This document shows, piece after piece, positions 40,085-52,174 of a DNA stretch of 64,000 nt; position 1 is the stretch's first letter; each line of letters begins with the position of its first letter. Position numbers and translations under genes: made by a program. This DNA is from Sinohyriopsis cumingii. Lineage: Eukaryota; Mollusca; Bivalvia; Unionida; Unionidae. The notes under the pieces are model-generated. The model searched no databases. It had not been told where the DNA came from and saw only the letters and a program-made list of their open reading frames with translations. Location: NCBI GenBank assembly GCA_028554795.2, contig CM068835.1, positions 29,204,311-29,268,310 of the forward strand. The letters are read 5' to 3'.

Positions 40085-41300
40085 TTTGCAGGACATGCAG
40101 AACCCTGCCCTCAACATCAGGGTGCCTGTGCTGCATAACCTGCAGTACTATTTGTAAGAGGCCCACAAGAGCAGCCAAACGGGCTAGGTGGATCTAATGG
40201 TCCAGGACAGTTCCATCTAGTACCTTCCAGCTTAAGCTTACCTTGAGGTCATATGTCAGATATCAAAGGCAGAGGACGATACCGATTATGCCATAGCGGA
40301 CTGGATCATGCTTGTCAACAGTGAGATCATAACATTGATAGTGTCTGCTTCCAGTCTCCAGGCGGTAGCCTGCCTTGATCACATAAGCATCACAATAACC
40401 ATCCTTGGCTTGGCCATCCAGAGCAATGATTATGGCTGCTTTGTGAGGCCAACATAAATGTTTGTAGTCTGACAGACAGTGCCAATAATGCTCTACACAT
40501 TTTATTACCATTGGCAGTGCTGAGCTCTGATCCAGACCCTGCATACCATGTGATGTTGGACGCTGTAAACTTCAGTTTCATCCTGGGCTTCATGCATTGG
40601 AAGGGGCAGCACGATGTTTACTACAACTTTTCTTATGTTATCGCGCTGATTCACAATTTTGGCTTCTGCCAAGACATGAACAAGGTATCTCTGGCACCAA
40701 ATACAGTGTTCCTTGCTCATAAGAGCATCAATGACTACACCATCTCTTCCAATGGGGATCTAGAAATAATGCTGGTGCTGGTGCTGGAGGTGGAAATAAA
40801 CATGCACAACTACACACAAGAATGGCAAAGGTCACTGTCCTTCCAGGCCATGACTATGGACACAGAACAGTACTGGTGATCATTCTCTTAACAGAGCAGT
40901 GCCCAAGTAGAGTAACTCTGCACCACAGCATGTCTTCATAGCTCTCCTGGTGCAGGAGATTGGCCTGGAGCACAGCATGCTGGTATTTGATAAACTCGGC
41001 ATTACTGGAGTGAGCTTGAACTCAACAGCAACCAGGAGCCAATTGAAGAAATCTTTCTGAACCAAGCAACTCGTATGGCATTTGCCTCCCAATAGATCTG
41101 GAGCTTCATGGACCATGACCAAATTATGAATACAGGTTTGTAAATCACTGAAAAAGACTCTATCCAGTCACCAGACTCTATCCAATCTACTACATCAGCC
41201 TAGAGGACATCAACCTGGTCAAGCAGTTGGACATGGGTGATTCTGACCTGAATATCAAGACACTTGATGGCTTCTGCCATGGACCTCTTACTCTTGACCT
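40085..41300 (+). pseudogene. Relic of a Polinton major capsid protein (second family)
   Basis: Frames on the + strand follow the order of the intact capsid protein at 12696-14066. Around 40220-40320: YLPA-AYLEV and DWIMLVNSEIITL (compare FLPSEAYIEV and VNNGIMAL). At 40511-40876: FSYVIALIHNFGFCQDMNKV (compare FSCAIPLSHIFGFC). Around 41060-41130: NQATRMAFASQ and DHDQIMNTGL. At about 41180-41240: LYPIYYISLEDINLVKQLD (compare RYPIYYFSLEHLDLVKQ). Stops and shifts occur throughout. Sequence is well diverged from the intact element, so it is another family. Confidence 0.7.
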
Positions 41301-42440
41301 GCCCAGGTAGTGTATAGACCCAGGTGACCATGTCATCTTTTCAGCTGATGGTGGCAGGCCTTTCTTTGATGAAATGGCTATGACAGGGTATGTTGATGAG
41401 AAAGTCTTTCTCTGGATGGCCAGGGATGGTATCACAATGACCAAAATTATTGGGTCACTATACCGTAACAACCATTGCCCTTTTTTATATAATGAAGCCT
41501 TGGACCCTTACTACATATTTTATATCAGACTGAAACAAGCCTCATTTGTTTCTTATTAAAGTTAGACTAATGATTGAAGTTATTACTTGAACATGTCCAC
41601 CCATTATCAAGTCATAATGTATACCACACTTCCAGTTGTAACATCTAAAGAGAGCCACCGTAACTACATGAAATAATAATGCCTGAAAAAGATAGGCAAA
41701 ATTTAAGCTCAACTTATTGTGGAGATCTAGCAGCGATGCTCTCTCTGCAAAATGCATGGGTGGGCTGTCACCATTACAATATGGCAGCAGCATCAAGCAC
41801 TTCAGCCATATGAATGGGGATCATGTTTATGTGGGTGTTTGCCCCTCTGGTTAATGCTTCTCTTGATACACTGCTGGAAGACGTATCAGTTATATGCAGA
41901 CTCTTCTCAGTGGCTAGACAGTTTACCATCTGATGCCTCTGAGTCTGTGCTCAAAAGCACGATCAGATTCAGGTGCTGGATGAGTGTAAGCTCAACATAA
42001 TCACAGGCTTAGTCTCACAAGCCCTCCAGGATGCCTCCCAGTCTCCAGGATGTATCCCAGTCCAAGGATGAGTCTACTCTCATCTTAGATGAGATGAATA
42101 ATTAAGACTTAAAAAATTAAATATGGAGGCTGCTAGGATGGCCTTCATTGTGGAAGCTATTATTGTTGCCAAAAGAAAGGTGCTCATAAACAAGTTAGGG
42201 CAAGGGTACAGACTAAGCTGTCATCTTTTCTTCCTCTCCAACCTGCCTACCCCCCCCCCCCAATGCTGAGCATTCCATAGGCCCGTGAGCCAAACTGACC
42301 AGGTTGATGATTCTTCTAAGCTGGCCCATTTTATATGGTTCCTCGAGCCTATCTGCATGTTCCACAAATTCTGTTTCAGAGGTGCTAAAGAAAACGTTAG
42401 AAGTACCACAACTAGAAAAGAAATATCATTATACAGAATA
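41301..42440. other. Probable tail of the Polinton relic, no identified gene
   Basis: Open frames at 41374-41559 (with DEKVFLWMARDGITMTKIIGS) and 41752-42000 lie on the + strand directly after the capsid relic and may be worn Polinton sequence, but nothing is recognisable. A C-rich run is at 42251-42261. Confidence 0.3.
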
Positions 42441-42515
42441 CCGCTCTGGTGACCTAACTGGTTAGAGCATCTGCCACTGATGTAGGAGGCAATGGTTTGA
42501 ACCCTTGCTATGTGT
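42441..42515 (+). mobile_element. tRNA-like SINE head
   Basis: CCGCTCTGGTGACCTAACTGGTTAGAGCATCTGCCACTGATGTAGGAGGCAATGGTTTGAACCC has A-box-like (TAACTGGTTAGAGC) and B-box-like (GGTTTGAACCC) promoter elements. It is similar to the head of the SINE at 48205, without its body. Confidence 0.6.
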
Positions 42516-43554
42516 TATTTATATTTTGTTAGATTTTCTTCGTGATTATAAGGTATAATTGTACTTTGTACTTGATCATGTGCAAAATCAAGATCATGTT
42601 GTACCTGATCAATAACTTTTACTTTTGTAAACAAATAATAAATAGCTAATATTTTCTCTATGATTGTAGGTTAAATATTAGGATCATTATCAATAGAAGT
42701 ATACATTTATTTGTGTCTGGGTCATGGTTATTGGAGTTTTCCCATCAAAATACCCAGCATACCTGATATTTACTACATTCTAGATTATAACTTTAGTAAC
42801 AGAATCTTCCAGAAAGTTTCACTGATAGAGGCCATCCATTTAGTATGTACGCATGGAGGGGGGACAGGGGTAATCCAAATGCATATGCTTGTGTATGGGG
42901 GGCTCTACTGATAATGTATGTATGCATAGGAAACAGGGTGGTGGTGAAACCTTGATAATAGTTTGTGTAATACGTAACCTGTTCGACTGGGTTCAGTCGG
43001 CGTTTGAATTTTAGTGGATACTAGACAAACTTTTTAAAGTTACGCAGCTTATTTCTTTGATGCAACCAGACATTCAACATCGGTGGGCTATCTGTTTTAT
43101 TAAACACATTAATATTATTAATCTTTTGTCATTTCTGTGTGGATTAAATATAGGTCGTCTATAGAATGGGGGGGGGGGCATCAAGTGTACGTACACAGGT
43201 GGGGTGTGTGTGTGTAAAAAAGTATGCATGTGTACAGAGAGGGTGGTGAGGGGTCAAGCTTTCCTAGATTTATACGTATGTACTAAATGGATGGCCCCAT
43301 GTTAACTTTTTTAGAAAATGCTAATTGTGACATAGGTCAAGTTGAGGGATTGAAAATCTTGCTTATGTATAAATTATATAGAATCAGCCTTATTGTTGTG
43401 TTAAGTATTTGATTTGGGCTGGAATTATTTAAATTATTATTCTTTATAATTACAAAGTGCTCAATAATAATCTTTGATCACAGCCTCCATCTCAGTGTAC
43501 AAATAAATGGAATATAAAAATGATAATTCTTTCAGTATGTTTTTTTCCTTTCAG

Positions 43555-43614
43555 AGCATCAGTCCTAATGAGTTTGCACTTCCTAATGGAGATCGTATAT
43601 CACTATTTTTTCTG
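43555..43614 (+). CDS. POLR1B: RNA polymerase I second-largest subunit exon
   Basis: TTTTTTTCCTTTCAG acceptor, GTAAGA donor, 60 bases, phase 0 on both sides. It encodes SISPNEFALPNGDRISLFFL and follows directly on the previous exon in the RPA2 protein order. The intron before it (10.7 kb) holds the second Polinton relic and the hAT. Confidence 0.85.
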
Positions 43615-45045
43615 GTAAGACCATATTTTGTGTTTTATAAAAACTTATTAAAATACATCAATAAATTACTGTTGCTCTTCTGGGTCATGATTTTATATGG
43701 TTTAAATAAGCCAGTAATGGATATATGAATTTTTAGGTCACAAATATTGAAGAATACATGGCAAATAGTGAATTTTAAGGTAATTCCCATGTGCAATCTA
43801 ACTTTGTTAAGTAGATAAAAAAAACTTCCCCAATATTAAATATTGGACTAACCTAGCAGTTCATAGATGACGTAGATTTTGTATAGCCTGCAATAAACAA
43901 TTCCCCAATGTGATCTTTTGGCATTCTAAAAAGCACTCTTGCTTTATTCTCCTAAAGCTCTGAGATTGTATTACTATGTGGATAAAGTTTGTAAGTGATA
44001 TGTTAGGATTTCCGCAGATTATCTTTGTTGACCTGCTTGACACTTCATGGATCCCTTTTGTAAAGTCTGATGGGTTGTGTGTGTGTTAATATGGAACCTT
44101 ATTTTTGGTCTACTGGGGAATATATAAATTCTAAACAAACAATTACCAAGAGTTTTATTGACTGCAAATCAGCTCCTTCAGCATTGTTTAATATTGAGAT
44201 AGAATTGTTCTGTCCATAATGATGAGGTGGAGTAGAGGTTTTTAAAGGTGATGCTGACAAATACACACAATAATGTAATAGAAATAGATATCCAAAATGT
44301 AGCCTACCTTTAAAGGTCACCTGTGTGTTAAACTCACCAAATTATTGTAGGGATAATCCTTATTTAAACAACAAACTGTTTTGGAAGCAACCTTGACAAT
44401 AATGTACAGATCAAATTGGCAACTGTCTCCAAAGTGGAAGTGGGTTTGGCATACATAGATTTAATGAAAAATGGGATGAAATTATTAATTTTGGTAAGAT
44501 GGATCTGGATGCATTTACAATAGAGTTATGAAAATTCAGATATTTTTTGGTTTTTTACAGATCTTGTGCAACAATTTAGTGTGAATTCCTTAGCAATGTA
44601 ATTTTCAGCATGAATTCCTTTGATAGCAGTGTAATGTTCAGTGTGAATTCTGTAGATAGCAATGTAATTTCTGACATTTATGATCATCAAATTAGCACCA
44701 GAATTGACTACAAAGTTTAGATATCTTTTTCTAATTATCCACCTACTCATTGAATGGAAAATTTAAACGTTCATTTTCTATTTTAATTATGAATGCACAA
44801 ATGGTTTTGGGGGAATGTGATGTGCAATAAAGGAAGAGCAAAGTGAACATTGCATTTTGTGAATGTTTAGATGAATTGAGAGAATCAAAAGGCAACTATA
44901 TTGTCCTCCTCAGATATGGATCCATATATATATATATGTACACACACACACAGTTGGAAGCATGCTATGGTATGATATGAGGACATATGACATGGTGAGC
45001 CTTAGAAGTATCCCCGCTTAGCCATTTTTTTTACTTCTCAAACAG
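43615..45045. other. POLR1B intron
   Basis: No gene. Contains a threefold ~33-bp repeat at 44580-44670 (GTGAATTCCTTAGCAATGTAAT type) and a (TA)n/(CA)n stretch near 44920-44955. Confidence 0.6.
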
Positions 45046-45120
45046 GAGGCAAGTGTTGGTCCACCACAGATTTCAGCCAAGAATACTCGTTCTCGTACAC
45101 TGAAGATCTTTCCTTCAGAG
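45046..45120 (+). CDS. POLR1B: RNA polymerase I second-largest subunit exon
   Basis: 75 bases, phase 0, acceptor CTCAAACAG and donor GTAATA. Encodes EASVGPPQISAKNTRSRTLK and IFPSE, the segment that leads into the 'CRERGxxYKG' block. Confidence 0.85.
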
Positions 45121-46374
45121 GTAATATTTGATTTGTCATACTATGTTTAGTTCTTTTTGCATTTATCTTTGTTTTGTATGCCATTGTCTATCTTTTGTAT
45201 GCCTTTAATACTGGCCGCCATATATAGCCTATCGTGTGCTGAAAAATGGCGTTAAACCCTACAACAACAACAACTACAACAACATTGTATGCCTGTATAT
45301 TTATGCCATTGTCTATGTTTTGTATGCCTTTATATTTATTTTGTACACCTTTATATATATTTAGTATACTTTTATATTTATTTTGTATGCCTTGTATATT
45401 TACTTTTTATGCCATTGTCATTGTTTTTTCACCTTTATATTTATTTGTATGCCTTTAATATTTGTTTTGAATGCCTTTTGGGGCAAACCTAAACTGACTT
45501 GTCACAATATAGCCAGGATTGTGTTGATGTGCCAGTCAGTCTTTGACATTCATTCTTTATAATGTGCATCCACCTACAATCCTCAGTGACCAGATCTGCT
45601 GGTGCATTATACACTGGTAGCTGCAGTTCCGTGAAGAGGAAAGATTGGATTTAGAAGTGACACTTAATGAAAGCTGTACCAACTTATAGATTCTTAAAGT
45701 ATTGGTTATTAAAAGAAAATTATCACAGTTATTGACATGAGTAGGTTGTGATAAATTTGCATATTGAACTTGGGTTACAGTTGAAATAATTTGTTTGACA
45801 TTGTTTTGTTACAAAATACAATATGATTAAAAAGAGCAAGAATAACACAAAAATTTCAAGTTATTTACATAAGATAATAAGTTTTTTGATGAAAATAATT
45901 CTGAAAATTCAATTTGTTTTTTTTTTTTAATTGGGCACATGAAGATAATAATAACTTCCCAATATTTTGAAAAGTGACCAATTAGATTCAATGGTTTTCT
46001 TAAGGTTCAACAATGTTTGAGTTTTGAATAAAGCTGGTTTTATCTTTAAAAACTTGCTTACCCCAAAACCCCTGAATTTCTGATTGAAATCAAAATATTA
46101 GTAGATCATATAAATTTATTAGATGTGTTTTCCAAAAATAATGAATAAATGGGTTAAGATTTGGTGGATGAAATGACACAGCAGATGGAGCAGTGTCCTT
46201 TGCGATATTTGTGTGCTAGTTGCTGTAATTATGTTTTTTTCTATTTTTGTAAATTTTTTGTCATGATAAACAAAATAAAATGAATATATTCAGTTTCCAT
46301 ACGAAAAAAATACTCCTTGAAAAATCCTTGAAAATGAGCTATTTGGATCAGTATGACCTGTGTCAATAAGCTAA

Positions 46375-46496
46375 CAATAATGCACTGATTGTTCACTATA
46401 ATAAACCAGTTTTTCACTATTATACTCTGATGGTTTACTATAATACACCAGTTGTCCACTATGATACACCAGTTCACTATTCCAGTTGTCCACTAT
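46375..46496. repeat. 21-bp tandem repeat, first block
   Basis: Units of TTCACTATAATACACCAGTTG type. The same array resumes at 48090 on the other side of a LINE fragment. Confidence 0.85.
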
Positions 46497-48089
46497 AATA
46501 ATAATAATAACAATAATGAGGAATTTATATATATATCACCTAATCTTTAGAAGCTGTAAGCGCTTTACAACATTAGACAACACCAATAAGATAAAAAACA
46601 TATAATGATATGATTACAAAAACAAACACCATGAAATTAGAAAACATTAAAAAAACATGCTGAGAATATTTAAGGTAGGAAACATTATTAGGTCTTTAAG
46701 TTTGTTCTTGCAGTCAAAATAAGTGAGTTTTGAGAGCCCTCTTGAATGTGATCACTTTGTGTCTTTGTGTCTAAGTTCAGTGGGGAATTCATTCCACGTT
46801 GCTGGGCCCAGGTATGCAAAAGAACGCTGTCCATATGACTTTGTTTTCATAGTGGGAGTAATGAGTGTACAATTGTCAGAAGAGGAGCGTAAGTATCTTG
46901 CTCGTGTGTACACATGGGTGAGGTCGGATAGGTATGTTGGACTAGAGTCCGACAGTGAAACATAGCACAGAGAACAAATTTTTTGTTTGATTCTGGATCA
47001 AATGGATAGCCAGTGTAGGGTACAGAGCAGCAGGGAAGTGTGCTCTGATCATGGTACTCTAAGTATGATCTGAGCATCTTTGTTCTGAAGTTTCTGGAGC
47101 AGATATTGAGATGAACTGGACAGAATTGAGTTACAATAATCCAGTCTTGAAAGTACTAATGAACACACAAGTGTTTTAGTGGCATTAACTGAAAGATATT
47201 TGCATATTGAGCTGATGCGTCTCTGCTCAAGAGATGCAGCCTTGCATATATTCATGACATGTTGGTGCAGTGTGAGAGTACTGTCCAGAGTAACACCTAG
47301 GTTTCGTAATGATTGTGTGAATTTAATGTTGGCGTTGCTGATATTTATTGTTTGAGGTAAAGGATGAAAATGAGAAACTCTTTGTGTTGTGATCAGAATG
47401 GCCTCAGTTTTATCATCATTTATCTGCAGCTTGTTAAATGTCATCCATGATTTCACATCAGAAATGCATCTCTCTACACCTTGGATGGTAGCATCAACTT
47501 CAGTTAGATGGCTAGATTTGTATATTTGGGTGTCATCAGCGTACAATTGGTGAGACACTGGATGATGATCTATGACACTTGAGAGCGACTGAGTGTACTG
47601 AATGATAAGAACAGGTCCAAGAACAGACCCCTGTGGAACACCACAACATAGATCAACTGGGCTGGAGTGTATTCCATTTGCAGATACAATTTGTGTCCTG
47701 TTGACCAAGTAGGACTTGAACCACAGTAAGGCTGTTTCGTGAATGCCAAATACATGCTGGAGACAGTGAAGTAATATATCATGGTCTGTTGTGTCAAATG
47801 CTGCAGACAAGTCAATGAGGGTGAGGACTGTAATCTTTCCGCTATCCAACGCAGAGAGAATGTCAGTAACTACTTTTAGAAGAGTAGTTTCAGTACTGTG
47901 GCAAGGGCGATATGCAGATTGTACATTGCTAAAAAGACTGTTTGAATTTAGATGAGATACAAGCTGGGATAGAACAACCTTTTCTAAGATTTTTGATATG
48001 AATGGGAGATTAGAAACTGGGCAATAGTTCTTTAAATCGTTATGGTCTAGTGTTGGTTTCTTCAGCAGAGGCTTTACAAAGGCAGTTCT
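46497..48089 (-). mobile_element. 5'-truncated CR1/L2-type LINE fragment
   Basis: Lies inside the 21-bp array. The 3' end on the - strand carries TTGTAAAGCGCTTACAG ... ATATATAAATTCCTCATTATTGTTATTATTATTA, a short-triplet tail typical of CR1/L2-like LINEs instead of poly(A). The 5' end is cut within the fingers of RT (KNYCPVSNLPFISKILEKVV). Confidence 0.75.
46700..48085 (-). pseudogene. CR1/L2-type reverse transcriptase, C-terminal two thirds
   Basis: The main frame at 47849-47049 has LTLIDLSAAFDTTDHDILLHCL, GVPQGSVLGPVL, LYADDTQIY (catalytic DD) and LNINDDKTEAILI-like and NLGVTLDSTL blocks. Upstream of it the frame remains open to 48085 (SAYRPCHSTETTLLKV). Downstream, after a stop at 47049, other frames give LCYVSLSDSSPTYLSDL and SFAYLGPATWNELPTELKHK, the usual end of these LINEs. 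Stop codons show it is dead. Confidence 0.8.
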
Positions 48090-48192
48090 CCACTATAATA
48101 TGCCAGTTGTCCAATATAATACACCAGTTCAGTATAATACACCAGTTGTCTACTATAATACAGCAGATCTTCACTATAATACACCAAGTGTT
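48090..48192. repeat. 21-bp tandem repeat, second block
   Basis: CACTATAATATGCCAGTTGTC-type units between the LINE fragment and the SINE. Confidence 0.85.
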
Positions 48193-48204
48193 AACTATAA
48201 TATG

Positions 48205-48524
48205 ACCGCTCCTGTGGCCTAGTGGTTAGAGCATCTGCCTCACATGCGGGAGGTCGTGGGTTCAATCCCTGACCGAGTCAGACCAAAGACTTACAAAAAT
48301 GGTACTAACAGCTGCCTTGCTTGGCACTCAGCATTAAGTGGTTAGTGTTAGGACTGGTTGGCCTGGTGTCAGAATAATTTGAGTGGGTGGAACATCATGC
48401 TACATGTCTGCGGCATGATGCCCCAGTGATAGACATCACTATAAACTGCCACACTGCAGACATCCTAGCGATATGACTGAATAATTGTTAAAGCAACGTT
48501 AAAAATCCAAATCACACATCACAC
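48205..48524 (+). mobile_element. Full-length tRNA-derived SINE, 320 bp
   Basis: Head with a tRNA-like A box (TAGTGGTTAGAGC) and B box (GGTTCAATCCC) and a near-tRNA fold. Then a long body (GACCAAAGACTTACAAAAATG ... GGTGGAACATCATGCTACATG ... AAACTGCCACACTGCAGACATC) and the tail AAAGCAACGTTAAAAATCCAAATC. Flanked by AACTATAATATG at 48193-48204 and 48525-48536, a 12-bp target duplication that lies in the 21-bp repeat, so part of the match could be array sequence. Confidence 0.85.
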
Positions 48525-48536
48525 AACTATAATATG

Positions 48537-48950
48537 CCATTTGTTAACTATAGTACACCAATTGTATATTATAATACACAAATTATTAAAAACTATGACA
48601 CCATTTGTTTACTGTAATAGACTAAATGTGCACTATAATGCACCAGATATTTGCTGTAATACACCAACTGTTCACTATAATACACCAACTGTTCACTATA
48701 ATACACCAACTGTTCACTATAATACACCATTTGTTCAGTATAATACACCAACTGTTCACTGTATTACACCAACTGTTTACTATAATAACTAGTTATTCAC
48801 TACAATACAATAAGTGTTTTACCATAATAGGCCAATTCTTTACTATAATACATCATGTTACAACAATTGTTCATTATAATACAAAAATTGATCCTATAAC
48901 ACATCAGTTGTTCACTGTAATACACAAAAATTGTTTACTATAATACACAT
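48537..48950. repeat. 21-bp tandem repeat, third block
   Basis: Best-preserved part at 48655-48780: TGTTCACTATAATACACCAAC units. Since 21 is a multiple of three, open frames such as YNTPTVH repeats appear on both strands; they are not genes. Confidence 0.9.
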
Positions 48951-49374
48951 ACCTTCATTCTGTTTTTGTTACTGTCAGATATTTTCACATAGTCAGTTTG
49001 CAGCTTGTTGTGAAAACCTGTGCATGGCATGGTCATTCTTGACTTAGATTTAAATATCACGAGTCCATTATAATATAAATATTGAACATTATGGCTGAAA
49101 ATAATTTAGGCTCAGACTGAGAATGTACAATAGTCCCAGATCGAGATTTTGTGAAAGATCTTTTTTGCTAAGAGAGATATCACTGGTATATTAGTATATT
49201 GGTGGCTTGAACTTAAGCATCATGTAGGGCTTAGCTCATTTACACATTTTATGATGTTATATTTGAAGACATCTGTTGTAGTGTGTTCTTTATATCCAGG
49301 CACATTGTTTATATTTTGGAGCAGGTTTTTTGCATCTTTATTTGTAGAGCAGGTTATGAGCTTAGCTAAACATG

Positions 49375-51860
49375 CAAATCATCTGTCTGTACTATAAGAC
49401 ATGGATAGAAATAAGTGGTTAGTACTATAAGACATTGATAGCAAATCATCTGTCTATACTTTTAAGATATTGACAGCAAATCATTTGTCTGTACCTTTAA
49501 GACATGGATAGCAGATTATATGTCTGTATTTTTAAGACATTGATAGCAAATCATCTGTCTATGCTTTTAAGATATTGATAGTCATCTTTTTATACTTTTA
49601 AGACATGGATAGCAAATCATCTGTCTGTACTTTTAAGACTTTGATAGCAAATCATCTGTCTGTGTTGTAAGACATTGATAGCAATCATCTGTCAGTACTG
49701 TAAGACATTGATAGCAATCATCTGTCAGTAACGTAGGACATAGCAATCATCTGTCTGTAATGTATAGAAACAAATGGATAGCAATCATCTGTCTGTGCTG
49801 TAAGACATTGATAGCAATTATCTGTCAGTACTGTAAGATATTGATAGCAATCATCTGCCAGTAATGTAGGACATAGCAATCATCTGTCTGTAATGTATAG
49901 AAACATGGATAGCAATCATCTGTCTGTGCTGTAAGACACTGATAGCAACCATCTGTCAGTAATGTAGGACATAGCAATCATCTGTCTGTAATGTATAGAA
50001 ACACATGGATAGCAATTATCTGTCTGTGCTGTAAGACGTTGATAGCAACCATCTGTCTGTACTATAAGACATTGATAGCAATCATCTGTCAGTACTGTCA
50101 GACATGAATAGCAATCATCTGTCTGTAATGTATAGAAACACATGGATAGCCATCATCTGTCTGTGCTGTAAGACATTGATATCAACCATCTATCTGTACT
50201 GTAAGACATTGATAGCAATCATCTGTCAGTACTGTAAGGCATGAATTGCAATAATATGTCTGTACTATAAGACATGGATAGCAATCATCTGTCTGTACTT
50301 TAAGACATTGAAAGCAATTATCTGTAAGTGCTGTAACATGGATAGCAAATCATCTGTCTGTACTTTAAGACATTGAAAGCAATTGTCTGTCATTACTGTG
50401 ACATGGATAGTAAATAATCCATCTGTAATGTAAGACATGGATTTCAATCATCTGTATTTAATGCAAGGCATGGATAGTAAATCATCTGTTTGTACTTGTG
50501 AAATCATACGTCTTTAAGATGTGGATAGCAAATCATCTGCCTGTGCTGTAAGGCATGGATAGTAAATTATCTGTCTTTAATATAAGACATGGATTGAAAT
50601 CATCTGTTTTTAGTTGTAAGACATGGATAAGAATCATATGAAATGATATGCCTGTAAGATGTTGATAGAAAATCATCCACCTGTGCTGTAAGACATGGAC
50701 AGCAATCAACTGTACTGTAAGACATTGATAGCATCATCTGTTATTACTGTAAGACATAGTAATCATCTGTAAGTAATGTAAGACATTGATCGCATTCATC
50801 TGTCTGTAATACACAGCAGTCATCTGTCAGTACTGTGAGAGATGGAAAACAATCACCTTTATGTAATTTAAGACATGGATAGAAATCATGTGTCTGTAAC
50901 ATAAGACAGATAACAATCATCTGTCTCTGATGTGAGACATGGATAGCAAATCATCTGTCTGTAATGCAAGACGTGAATATCAATCATCTGTCTGTAATGT
51001 AAGTCATGGATAGCAATCATCTGTCTGTACTGTAAGACATATATAGCAGTCATCTGTCTAATGTAAGACATGGATAGCACTCATCTGTCTAATGTAAGAC
51101 ATGGATAGCAATCATCTGTCTGTAATGTAAGACATGGATAGCAGTCATCTCTGTACTGTAAGACATGAATAGCAATCATCTGTCTAATGTAAGACATTGA
51201 TAACAATCATCTGTCTGTACTGTAAGACATGGATAGCAATCATCTGTCTAATGTAAGACATGGATAGCACTCATCTGTCTAATGTAAGACATGGATAGCA
51301 ATCATCTGTCTGTAATGTAAGACATGGATAGCAGTCATCTCTGTACTGTAAGACATGAATAGCAATCATCTGTCTAATGTAAGACATTGATAACAATCAT
51401 CTGTCTGTACTGTAAGACATGGATAGCAATCATCTGTCTAATGTAAGATATGGATAGCAATCATCTGTCTGTACTGTAAGACATGGATAGCAATCATCTG
51501 TCTGTACTGTAAGACATGGATAGCAATCATCTGTCTAATGTAAGACATGGACAGTAATCATCTGTCTGTACTGTAAGACATGAATAGCAATCATCTGTCT
51601 GCAATGCAAGTCATGGATAGCAATCATCTGTCTGTACTGTAAGATATGAATAGCAATCATCTGTCTGTAATGCAAGTCATGGATAGCAATCATCTGTCTG
51701 TACTGTAAGACATGACTAGCAATCATCTGTCAGTACTGTAAGACATGAATAGCAATCATCTGTATGTAATGCAAGTCATGGATAGCAATCATCTGTCTGT
51801 ACTGTAAGACATGGATAGAATTCATTTATCTGAACTGTAAGACATGGATAGCAATCTGTT
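49375..51860. repeat. 33-bp minisatellite, about 70 units
   Basis: Unit GACATGGATAGCAATCATCT followed by GTCTGTACTGTAA. Units are diverged at the left and near-identical around 51050-51500, where a block of about 170-180 bp (five to six units) is itself repeated. Open frames on the - strand (QYRQMIAIHVL) are caused by the period of 11 codons. Confidence 0.95.
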
Positions 51861-52054
51861 GGTACGACATTTATAGAAATTTTGAATAATTTTGAGGCTC
51901 AGTGTGAAATTATGCCAGTAGTACAACAGTAACATGAAAAGATTACTCATAAAACTTTGTTATTTCCTTTGGCAACTGTTTTCTTAATAAAAAGATAAAT
52001 CTGTTTATAAATTGCATCAATGAACCTTTCTTCTAACAAGTCTGTTCCTTGCAG

Positions 52055-52174
52055 TGTCGTGAAAGAGGGATCACATACAAGGGTCCTCTTCAGGTTCAAG
52101 TGGGGTTCTCAATCAATGGAAACATGGAGATGCCTATTACCAAAGTTATAGGGGAGATACCTATCATGGTCAAG
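52055..52174 (+). CDS. POLR1B: RNA polymerase I second-largest subunit exon
   Basis: 120 bases, phase 0, acceptor TGTTCCTTGCAG and donor GTGAGT. Encodes CRERGITYKGPLQVQVGF ... VIGEIPIMVK. CRERGxTYKG and IGxIPIMVK are signatures of the RPA2 protrusion and distinguish it from the Pol II and Pol III subunits. Confidence 0.9.

Noticed and set aside
40263..40720. - strand frames opposite the capsid relic
   Set aside because: The + strand matches the capsid block order; the - strand frames have no motif.
48205..48280. tRNA gene
   Set aside because: It is the tRNA-like head of a SINE with a 240-bp body and target duplication; a second headless body copy exists at 33770.
49916..51726. Several open frames with QYRQMIAIHVL repeats
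   Set aside because: The 33-bp repeat has a period of 11 codons, which keeps frames open by chance.
49375..51860. CRISPR-like array
   Set aside because: Units are directly tandem with no unique spacers, and the setting is an animal intron.
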